DNA of 6,037 bases from the NCBI GenBank assembly GCA_020441225.1, contig JAGRMP010000165.1, positions 1,842 to 7,878 on the forward strand, read 5' to 3'. The first letter of the stretch is position 1. Each line of letters starts with the position of its first letter. Shown piece by piece: positions 1 to 6,037 of this stretch. The notes below the pieces were generated by a model. It did not search any database. It was not told the origin of the DNA and was given only the letters and a program-made list of their open reading frames with translations. Origin of the DNA: Maritimibacter sp. GTDB taxonomy: Bacteria > Pseudomonadota > Alphaproteobacteria > Rhodobacterales > Rhodobacteraceae. The position numbers and the translations under genes are program-made.

Positions 1-1
1 A

Positions 2-1654
2 GCGGAAGCGGAAGCCCAGGCCGAGGAAGACGCCTGGAAAGCCGAGGCCGAAGAGGCCGAGCGTGACGCGTTGGAAGACGACGCAGACGACATCGCCTTC
101 GACAGCGCCGAGGACGACACCCTCGAGGACACCGACGAGGAGGCCGCCGACGCCCCCGCCTGGTCCACCGACGACTACGACGACGGCACGACCGGATCGG
201 TGATCGCCAAGCTTCAGCGCCTGCGCACCACGGTCGACCGCGCAAACACTGCCGAAGACGACGACCCGGTCGCCGCGTTCTTTGCCGATGCCGCCACCGA
301 GGGCGACTACGAGGACGTGCTCGATGAGGCGATCGTCGCCGAAGCCGAGGACGAGCCCGACACGATCGCCGATCTCGTCCGCGCCCATGGCGATGCGACC
401 GCCCTGACCGAGGACGCAGACGCGGCCGACGCGGAAGACGCGGCGGACGCCGGGGTCGAAGACAGCGACGAGATCGAAGACGCCGAGATCTTCAGCCCGC
501 AAGAGGCCGAGGCCGTCAGCGAGGACGAGGACCAGGACGCCGACGACGCGACCATCAGCTCGCTTCTGGGCTCGCTGGTTCACCGCCAGGTCGACGAAGA
601 CAACTACGACGCCGAGGACGACACCGCCTTCACCGTCCCGGGCGAGAGTTCGCTGTCGCCCGAAGACGAGGCCGACCTCGCCGCCGAGCTGGCGGCCGTC
701 GCCCGCGAAGCCGACGAGATGCGTGCCGCTGAGGCCGTCTCCGACGACGTGGCCGAAGACACCGAAGACGCAATCGACGTGGACGCGGACGAAGACGGGC
801 TGTCGGTGGCCGCCGAAGACGAAGACGTTGACGAAGACGACGATGACGATGACGACGGCGACCGGGTCGAGCCGCGCCGCGCGCCGTCGCGGACCGCCTT
901 CGACGACAACGACATTTCCGACACCGATGTTGCCATCGACCGGATCCTGGAAAAGACCAACACCCAGCTCGAAAGCGGGGAATCTTCGCGCCGTCGTTCG
1001 GCGATCCAGCATCTCAAGCGTGCGGTGCAGGTCACCCGCGCCGACCGCGCGGCGCGCAAGAACCGCGACGCCGAGGAAACCCAGGACGAGTACCGCCGCG
1101 ACCTCGCCCGCGTCGTGCGCCCGCGCCGGCCGGCCGAAGCCGACGGCGAACGCGCGCAGCGCCGCCGCCTCGCGCCGCTGGTGCTGGTCTCGGAGCAGCG
1201 CATCGACGAGAGCACCGGCGACGATGATCCGTCCGCCGATCCCGCCAAGCCGGTGCGCCCGGTGCGCCCGCGCCGGGTGGTCAAGTCGAACCTCGCCGTC
1301 GCGGAACAGCCGCAGGCCGTCGAGGAGGATGAAGAGGAGCTGTCGCTGCGCGAATCGGTGGCCCTGCTGGTGCCCGGGTTCCAGGCCTATCTCGACGGGA
1401 TCGACGCCGAACAGGACAGCGACGAGGAAACGCTGGTCGAAGCCGGTGTCGCCTATGTCACCCAGGAAGTGGGCCGCGCGACGGTCAACCGTCCCGAGCT
1501 TCTGCAACTCGTCCTGCAGAGCCACGAGACGATCACCCGCGAAGGCGCCCTGGTGGCCTTCGACAAGCTGCTCGCCGATGGCAAGCTCACCAAGATCCGC
1601 CGCGGCGTTTTTGCCCTGACGGAAGCGAGCCGGTTCTACGACGCCGACGCCTGA
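2..1654 (+). CDS. Very acidic protein of unknown function, C-terminal 550 residues (5' end outside window)
   Basis: The frame is open from the left edge to TGA at 1652-1654. An in-frame TTG at 71 could start a protein, but the same Glu/Ala-rich composition continues upstream and I see no ribosome site there, so the gene most likely begins before the window. Counting from base 2, three parts are visible. Residues 1 to about 290 are low-complexity Asp/Glu/Ala (about 40% acidic in places, with seven Asp in a row) and probably disordered. Residues about 310-430 are Arg-rich, with RRRSAIQHLKRAVQ (330-343), RVVRPRRP and VRPVRPRR. Residues about 445-550 look folded, ending in a helix-turn-strand stretch (TREGALVAFDKLL then KIRRGVFAL, about 512-538) that resembles a small winged-helix wing. 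No signal peptide or membrane segment is visible. From memory, Rhodobacterales carry hypothetical proteins with similar RRRSAI and VSEQRID motifs, but I know of no assigned function. It ends at the hairpin at 1680-1712. Confidence 0.85.
   Translation, partial: AEAEAQAEEDAWKAEAEEAERDALEDDADDIAFDSAEDDTLEDTDEEAADAPAWSTDDYDDGTTGSVIAKLQRLRTTVDRANTAEDDDPVAAFFADAATEGDYEDVLDEAIVAEAEDEPDTIADLVRAHGDATALTEDADAADAEDAADAGVEDSDEIEDAEIFSPQEAEAVSEDEDQDADDATISSLLGSLVHRQVDEDNYDAEDDTAFTVPGESSLSPEDEADLAAELAAVAREADEMRAAEAVSDDVAEDTEDAIDVDADEDGLSVAAEDEDVDEDDDDDDDGDRVEPRRAPSRTAFDDNDISDTDVAIDRILEKTNTQLESGESSRRRSAIQHLKRAVQVTRADRAARKNRDAEETQDEYRRDLARVVRPRRPAEADGERAQRRRLAPLVLVSEQRIDESTGDDDPSADPAKPVRPVRPRRVVKSNLAVAEQPQAVEEDEEELSLRESVALLVPGFQAYLDGIDAEQDSDEETLVEAGVAYVTQEVGRATVNRPELLQLVLQSHETITREGALVAFDKLLADGKLTKIRRGVFALTEASRFYDADA
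815..856 (+). repeat. Acidic-codon low-complexity tract (Asp/Glu run)
   Basis: Fourteen consecutive codons are GAA, GAC or GAT except for one GTT, and they end in seven Asp codons (836-856) that partly alternate GAC and GAT. This is the densest part of the acidic region of the surrounding gene. In-frame slippage here would change only the number of acidic residues. Confidence 0.7.
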
Positions 1655-1679
1655 GAGGCCGACCGCCACAACAACGCAG

Positions 1680-1712
1680 AAGGCGTCGCCTAGTGCGGCG
1701 CCTTTTCGTTTT
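1680..1712 (+). terminator. Rho-independent terminator at convergent gene ends
   Basis: Bases 1680-1689 (AAGGCGTCGC) pair with 1695-1704 (GCGGCGCCTT) as a ten-pair stem with one G-T wobble and a five-base loop (CTAGT). TTTTCGTTTT follows at 1703-1712. It lies 25 bases after the stop of the acidic-protein gene and should end that transcript. The loop carries the TAG stop of the opposing DUF2842 gene (complement of 1690-1692), so the right arm also encodes the last residues of that protein. On the minus strand the hairpin is followed only by a weakly T-rich stretch, so termination that way is less certain. Confidence 0.8.
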
Positions 1713-1941
1713 CGGCCCCGGTCTCCGCATCCGCTGCATCCGGATCGGCCCGCGCGATACCGAGAAACAGCCGTTTAAACGGCAGCGCCCAGATCACCCC
1801 GAGACCGACATAGACGGCGAGCTCCAGGAGGATCGGCGGCCGGTCGAACAGCCCGACGACGACCACGGCGGCCACCACGTAGAGCGGCAGACCGACGATC
1901 AGGACGAGGAGCGCCAGGCGTTTTCGGGTCTTGAATTTCAT
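1690..1941 (-). CDS. DUF2842 family small membrane protein
   Basis: This is an 83-residue protein. Its sequence matches my recollection of DUF2842, a small alphaproteobacterial family of unknown function. The N-terminus is basic (MKFKTRKR), followed by two hydrophobic helices at about 8-31 and 36-54. Between them is the family-typical GLFDRPPILLELAVYVGLG stretch, and WALPFKRLFLGI follows the second helix. The tail (about 65-83) is acidic and hydrophilic. By the positive-inside rule both ends are likely cytoplasmic. The ATG (complement of 1939-1941) has GGAG (complement of 1949-1952) seven bases upstream, and the length fits the family. The gene is divergent from the DUF4386-like gene and convergent with the acidic-protein gene, so it is probably transcribed alone. 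Its TAG stop lies in the loop of the terminator hairpin. No biochemical role is known to me. Confidence 0.88.
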   Translation of the reverse strand: MKFKTRKRLALLVLIVGLPLYVVAAVVVVGLFDRPPILLELAVYVGLGVIWALPFKRLFLGIARADPDAADAETGAENEKAPH

Positions 1942-2051
1942 GCCGTCTCTCCGGTGCCTGCGATGTCCCTTGGGCCTCCCGCGACGAATGCGCGCGCCGC
2001 CCTTTTACGAGCTGCCGCCCGGCTCTATCTCAAATCGGAACGCGCGTGAAG

Positions 2052-2056
2052 GGAGG
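2052..2056 (+). promoter_or_regulatory. Ribosome binding site deciding the DUF4386-like start
   Basis: GGAGG lies seven bases before the ATG at 2064 and is part of the purine run GGGAGGAGGA (2051-2060). A GTG at 2046 is in the same frame, but choosing it would place the ribosome site inside the coding region. The ATG is therefore preferred. Confidence 0.75.
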
Positions 2057-2063
2057 AGGACCC

Positions 2064-2753
2064 ATGTCCCGAACCGTCGCCGCGCCCGCGCCGCATCCGC
2101 ACCCGTCCCTGCGCCACAGCGAAATCGCCATCGCGCTCCTGTTTCTCGTCACCGCCGCCGCTGCGATTGCCGCGGGGGCCGTGCTCGAACAGGTGTTTGC
2201 CGCACCCGACGACCTGGCCGGTATCGCCGCCGCACGCCCGGCAATCGCGACCGGCGCGGCGCTCTGGACGGTCAACAATGTCGGCTTCGTCTTCATCGCG
2301 CTCTTTGTCTGGCCGGTCCTGCACCCCGTCGCGCCTTTCGCCGCCCGCGCCTACCTGACCACCCGGATCCTCGAAGCCGGCGTGATGATGACCGGCGTGA
2401 TGGCGCTGGTCACCATCCCCGCGCGCGCCGCCGCCGGAGACGGGGCCGCGGTGACGCTCCTGCACGCGCTCGCCGACATCACCCTCGACGCCGGGATGCT
2501 TCCGCTCCTGGGCTTTTCGGGCCTGTTCCTGACCGCGCCGCTCCTGCGCCACCGGCTCGTGCCCAGCTGGCTCGCGGGTCTCGGTATCGCGGCCTATACC
2601 CTTGTAATGGCAGCAGGTTTCCTTGCCTGGTTCGGCTGGATCGGGATCGGCCCGGGCGACACCGGGTTCCTCCTGGTCGTCCCGGTCGCGCTGTGGGAAA
2701 TCGTGCTGATGCCCGCCTGGCTGCTGTGGAAAGGCTTTGCCGCGCCCGCGTGA
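2064..2753 (+). CDS. DUF4386-like six-helix membrane protein
   Basis: This 229-residue protein has a short Pro/His-rich cytoplasmic-looking start (MSRTVAAPAPHPHPSLRHSE) and six hydrophobic segments at about 21-45, 62-86, 100-119, 134-160, 168-190 and 199-223. A charged RILEAG motif sits in helix 3. The C-terminus runs VALWEIVLMPAWLLWKGF, which resembles the typical end of DUF4386 proteins (a LWE motif, then WLL and KGF). The overall length also fits that family, which consists of bacterial inner-membrane proteins of unknown function. There is no signal peptidase site and no visible catalytic motif. The start is fixed by GGAGG at 2052-2056. It is flanked by a divergent DUF2842 gene and a convergent purA, so it should be a single-gene unit. 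Its TGA stop lies in the loop of the hairpin at 2742-2765. The membrane topology is certain; the family assignment is likely but from memory. Confidence 0.85.
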   Translation: MSRTVAAPAPHPHPSLRHSEIAIALLFLVTAAAAIAAGAVLEQVFAAPDDLAGIAAARPAIATGAALWTVNNVGFVFIALFVWPVLHPVAPFAARAYLTTRILEAGVMMTGVMALVTIPARAAAGDGAAVTLLHALADITLDAGMLPLLGFSGLFLTAPLLRHRLVPSWLAGLGIAAYTLVMAAGFLAWFGWIGIGPGDTGFLLVVPVALWEIVLMPAWLLWKGFAAPA

Positions 2754-2769
2754 CACCGCGGGCGCATTT
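2742..2769 (+). terminator. Hairpin at the convergent DUF4386-like / purA junction
   Basis: GCGCCCGCG (2742-2750) and CGCGGGCGC (2757-2765) form a perfect nine-pair GC stem around the six-base loop TGACAC. The loop contains the stop codon of the DUF4386-like gene. Only ATTTG follows, so the T-tract is short and termination may be partial or factor-assisted. In the purA direction the same hairpin lies 20 bases past the purA stop and is followed by GGCAAAG, which gives little T-tract support. Confidence 0.55.
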
Positions 2770-2785
2770 GCCTCCCCGGCCCCCC

Positions 2786-4081
2786 TCAGTCGGCGAAGGG
2801 GTCGGTCACCAGGATCGTGTCCTCGCGCTCGGGGCTGGTCGACAACAGCGCCACCGGGCAGCCGATCAGCTCTTCGACCCGGCGGACATACTTGATCGCC
2901 TGCGCCGGCAGCTCGGCCCAGCTCCGCGCCCCCTCGGTGGATTCCGACCAGCCCTCCAGCGTCTCGTAAACCGGCGTCACCCGCGCCTGCTGATCGGCAG
3001 CGGTGGGCAGGTAGTCGAGCTGCGCGCCGTCGAGTTCGTAGCCGGTGCAGATCTTGAGTTCCTCGAACCCGTCGAGCACGTCGAGCTTGGTCAGACAGAT
3101 GCCGTTGATGCCGTTGATCGCGCAGGTCTGGCGCACCAGCGTCGCGTCGAACCAGCCGCAGCGGCGCTTGCGCCCGGTGGTGGTGCCGAACTCGTGGCCG
3201 CGCTCGCCGAGGCGTTCGCCCACCGCGTCGAACAGCTCGGTCGGAAACGGCCCCTCGCCCACCCGCGTGGTGTAGGCCTTGACGATGCCGAGCACGTAGT
3301 CGATCGCGCCCGGCCCCATGCCGGTCCCCGCCGCCGCCTGGCCCGCGACCACGTTCGACGAGGTGACGAAAGGATAGGTGCCGAAATCGACGTCGAGCAG
3401 CGCGCCCTGCGCGCCTTCGAACAGGATCCGCTTGCCCGCCTTGCGCTGTTCGGCCAGCACCTTCCACACCGGGGCCGCGAACCGCAGGAGCTTGGGCGCG
3501 ATCTCGCGCAGATCCGCGAGCAGCGCCGCGCGGTCGATCTCGGCCACGCCGAGCCCCTTCCTGAGCGGGTTGTGGTGCTGCAGCGCCCGGTCGACCCGCG
3601 CTTCCAGCGTCGCATCGTCCGCAAGGTCGGCCACCCGGATCACCCGGCGCCCCACCTTGTCTTCGTAGGCCGGGCCGATGCCGCGCCCGGTGGTGCCGAT
3701 CTTGGTGCCCTTGCTCGCCGCCTCTTCGCGCGCCCGGTCGAGCTCGCCGTGGAACGGCAGGATCAGCGGCGTGTTCTCTGCGATCATCAGCGTCTCGGGC
3801 GTGATCTCGATCCCGCGCGCGGTGATCGCCTCGATCTCGTTCATCAGGTTCCACGGGTCCAGCACCACGCCGTTGCCGATCACGCTGAGCTTGCCGCCCC
3901 GCACCACGCCGGAGGGCAACGCGTTGAGCTTGTAGACCTCGCCGTCGATCACCAGCGTGTGGCCCGCGTTATGGCCGCCCTGAAAGCGGCAGACCACGTC
4001 CGCCCGCTCGGAAAGCCAGTCCACCAGCTTGCCTTTCCCCTCGTCGCCCCACTGGGCGCCCACGACGACAACGTTGGCCAT
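2786..4081 (-). CDS. purA: Adenylosuccinate synthetase (EC 6.3.4.4)
   Basis: PurA joins IMP and aspartate using GTP to form adenylosuccinate, the first committed step from IMP to AMP, in the cytosol. The product has 431 residues, the usual bacterial length. Visible hallmarks are the GTP/IMP loop [11 protein letters not shown] (8-18) with catalytic Asp13, His41 in [21 protein letters not shown] (130-142), [18 protein letters not shown] around 241-258, the [12 protein letters not shown] motif (299-310), TKLDVLDGF (331-339) and STSPERED near the C-terminus. All key residues I can check are present, so it should be active. The frame continues 83 codons further upstream, but MANVVVVG is the conserved start and has GGAGG (complement of 4087-4091) five bases before its ATG. 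It is divergent from DUF6524 and convergent with the DUF4386-like gene, so it is probably monocistronic. A nested dyad lies in its leader. Confidence 0.98.
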   Translation of the reverse strand: MANVVVVGAQWGDEGKGKLVDWLSERADVVCRFQGGHNAGHTLVIDGEVYKLNALPSGVVRGGKLSVIGNGVVLDPWNLMNEIEAITARGIEITPETLMIAENTPLILPFHGELDRAREEAASKGTKIGTTGRGIGPAYEDKVGRRVIRVADLADDATLEARVDRALQHHNPLRKGLGVAEIDRAALLADLREIAPKLLRFAAPVWKVLAEQRKAGKRILFEGAQGALLDVDFGTYPFVTSSNVVAGQAAAGTGMGPGAIDYVLGIVKAYTTRVGEGPFPTELFDAVGERLGERGHEFGTTTGRKRRCGWFDATLVRQTCAINGINGICLTKLDVLDGFEELKICTGYELDGAQLDYLPTAADQQARVTPVYETLEGWSESTEGARSWAELPAQAIKYVRRVEELIGCPVALLSTSPEREDTILVTDPFAD

Positions 4082-4086
4082 GCGAT

Positions 4087-4091
4087 CCTCC
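4087..4091 (-). promoter_or_regulatory. purA ribosome binding site
   Basis: On the minus strand GGAGG lies five bases upstream of the purA ATG (complement of 4079-4081). It supports the conserved MANVVVVG start over in-frame codons further upstream. Confidence 0.8.
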
Positions 4092-4102
4092 GGCTGTGCG
4101 CA

Positions 4103-4127
4103 AACGGGCACGGTATACCCCCCCGTT
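4103..4127 (-). promoter_or_regulatory. Nested dyad in the purA leader (possible operator, promoter part or RNA hairpin)
   Basis: Outer arms AACGGG (4103-4108) and CCCGTT (4122-4127) are perfect inverted repeats. Almost concentric with them is the perfect palindrome GGTATACC (4112-4119), next to a run of seven C (4118-4124). The element lies 22-46 bases upstream of the purA start. On the minus strand TATACC (complement of 4112-4117) could be a weak -10, with TTTCCT (complement of 4135-4140) 17 bases before it, but the latter is a poor -35. I do not recognise a known regulator site. Protein operator, promoter and RNA stem readings are all possible. Confidence 0.35.
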
Positions 4128-4223
4128 CGCGGCGAGGAAACCGCAATCTCGCCCGCCCCGCGCCAAGCGCGCGGCTGGACAGCCCGCAGCGGTTGGGCGA
4201 AAGCTTGGGCAACCGAATTGCAT

Positions 4224-4228
4224 GGGAG
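4224..4228 (+). promoter_or_regulatory. Ribosome binding site deciding the DUF6524 start
   Basis: GGGAG, within GGGAGAGAGAG, lies six bases before the ATG at 4235. The reading frame is open far upstream, across the antisense of purA, so this site and the family-typical MGFLLRW start are what locate the true N-terminus. Confidence 0.7.
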
Positions 4229-4234
4229 AGAGAG

Positions 4235-4633
4235 ATGGGGTTCCTGCTGCGCTGGCTTGCCGCTTTCGTTCTGGTCGCCGCCACGTTCAACCCGACCCAG
4301 TGGAACTATGTGCGCTGGGTCCGCAATCACGGCGCCGAACAGCTCCCCATCGCAGTGCTGCTCGGGCTCATCCTGTTCGTGGCCTATGTGATCTATCTCC
4401 GCGCCACGCTGCGGTCCATCGGCGGGTTCGGCATCCTGCTGGTGACCGCCGTGGTCGCGGCGCTCCTGTGGGTCCTGTGGGATCTCGGCTGGCTGCGCCT
4501 CGACAACCCTGCCTTCAGCCTGTGGATCGGCATCCTCGCGGTTTCGCTGGTGCTGGGCATCGGCATGAGCTGGTCCTTCGTGCGCCGCGCGCTCTCGGGC
4601 CAGTACGACGTCGACGACGCCGACAACGAATAA
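4235..4633 (+). CDS. DUF6524 family four-helix membrane protein
   Basis: This is a 132-residue protein with four hydrophobic segments at about 2-18, 36-56, 64-86 and 94-116. The conserved-looking [11 protein letters not shown] (18-28) lies in the first extramembrane loop, and the hydrophilic acidic tail is [12 protein letters not shown]. The start [20 protein letters not shown] and the [11 protein letters not shown] motif match what I recall of DUF6524, a Rhodobacterales-centred family of unknown function. The first helix begins at the N-terminus and has no signal peptidase site, so it is probably retained as a membrane anchor. It is transcribed away from purA, across a 153-base gap, and lies 131 bases before the helicase gene in the same direction, so readthrough into the helicase is possible. 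The in-frame extension upstream has the composition of purA antisense sequence and is not part of the gene. Confidence 0.87.
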   Translation: MGFLLRWLAAFVLVAATFNPTQWNYVRWVRNHGAEQLPIAVLLGLILFVAYVIYLRATLRSIGGFGILLVTAVVAALLWVLWDLGWLRLDNPAFSLWIGILAVSLVLGIGMSWSFVRRALSGQYDVDDADNE

Positions 4634-4688
4634 TCCGTCTCCGCCCCCTGTACACGGCGCGGCGTTTGGCCTAGGGGCAACGTTTGCT

Positions 4689-4704
4689 GCGCCTGCACAG
4701 GCGC
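4689..4704. repeat. 7-2-7 inverted repeat between DUF6524 and helicase genes
   Basis: GCGCCTG and CAGGCGC are perfect inverted arms separated by CA. The repeat lies 55 bases after the DUF6524 stop and 60 bases before the helicase start. No T-run follows (GAAACC comes next), so it is a poor intrinsic terminator. It could be an operator, a short RNA stem in the helicase leader, or chance in GC-rich DNA. Confidence 0.4.
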
Positions 4705-4750
4705 GAAACCGGCCCGCGCGCCCCGCTCGGACGCGCCCGGCCCCCGAGAC

Positions 4751-4764
4751 ATGAAACCGACCCA

Positions 4765-4768
<4 letters not shown>
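4751..4768 (+). other. Possible five-codon leader frame overlapping the helicase start
   Basis: ATG at 4751 opens a frame reading MKPTQ and stops at TGA 4766-4768. This stop overlaps the helicase GTG (4765-4767) as GTGA, the arrangement typical of translationally coupled genes. Only a weak GAGA (4745-4748) precedes the ATG. Translation of the leader is an inference; a chance ATG is equally possible. Confidence 0.3.

Positions 4769-6037
<1,269 letters not shown>

Noticed and set aside
71..73. TTG as the start of the acidic protein.
   Set aside because: No ribosome site is visible, and the same frame and composition continue upstream to the window edge.
1251..1268. A 9-base tandem repeat (CGGTGCGCC twice).
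   Set aside because: It simply encodes the repeated Pro-Val-Arg of the basic segment; too short to call a separate element.
604..1284. A Ser/Arg-rich frame antisense to the acidic protein.
   Set aside because: Runs of GAC/GAG/GAT codons read backwards give Ser/Arg-type codons; no ribosome site or family supports it.
1942..2063. Promoters in the gap between DUF2842 and the DUF4386-like gene (TTGAGA on the - strand, TATCTC on the + strand).
   Set aside because: Neither has a matching partner box at proper spacing. Promoters are expected here, but I cannot place them.
2025..3854. A 609-codon open frame on the - strand over purA and the DUF4386-like gene.
   Set aside because: It is an out-of-frame shadow of purA plus antisense of the next gene, with a charged low-complexity translation and no family resemblance.
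4193..4210. Two TTGGGC direct repeats 12 bases apart upstream of DUF6524.
   Set aside because: They are short, imperfectly placed for a -35/-10 pair, and not distinguishable from chance.
1931..4633. A 900-codon open frame on the + strand running across purA antisense.
   Set aside because: It covers the complement of purA, has an Arg/Pro/Ala-rich shadow composition, and only its last 132 codons (DUF6524) form a recognisable protein.

Overview
The window looks like chromosomal DNA from a GC-rich alphaproteobacterium, most likely in the order Rhodobacterales. The reasons are the strong G/C bias at third codon positions and the presence of DUF2842 and DUF6524 membrane proteins, an adenylosuccinate synthetase and a DEAD-box helicase of the kind seen in that group. 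The order-level placement rests on family recall, not on a database search.

Layout, left to right: (1) the 3' part of a very acidic protein gene (+), open at the left edge and ending at 1654; (2) a convergent junction with a strong terminator hairpin (1680-1712); (3) a small DUF2842 membrane protein gene (-, 1690-1941); (4) a divergent gap of 122 bases; (5) a DUF4386-like six-helix membrane protein gene (+, 2064-2753); (6) a second convergent junction with a perfect hairpin (2742-2765); (7) purA (-, 2786-4081); (8) a divergent gap of 153 bases with a nested dyad in front of purA; (9) a DUF6524 four-helix membrane protein gene (+, 4235-4633); (10) a 131-base gap with a 7-2-7 inverted repeat; (11) a DEAD-box RNA helicase gene (+, 4765 to the right edge), with motifs Q to VI complete and the C-terminus beyond the window. 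No gap exceeds 300 bases.

The first four complete or partial genes alternate in orientation, so most are probably transcribed singly. Only DUF6524 and the helicase share a direction side by side. The known functions are purine nucleotide synthesis (PurA) and RNA remodelling (helicase). The three small membrane proteins and the acidic protein have no established function, and nothing in the sequence links these genes into one pathway.

I see no mobile element, CRISPR array, RNA gene or defence/toxin system. This is essentially a core-genome stretch. The points worth a second look are the acidic-basic-folded protein at the left, two hairpins whose loops contain stop codons, the dyad in the purA leader, and the unusual helicase start.
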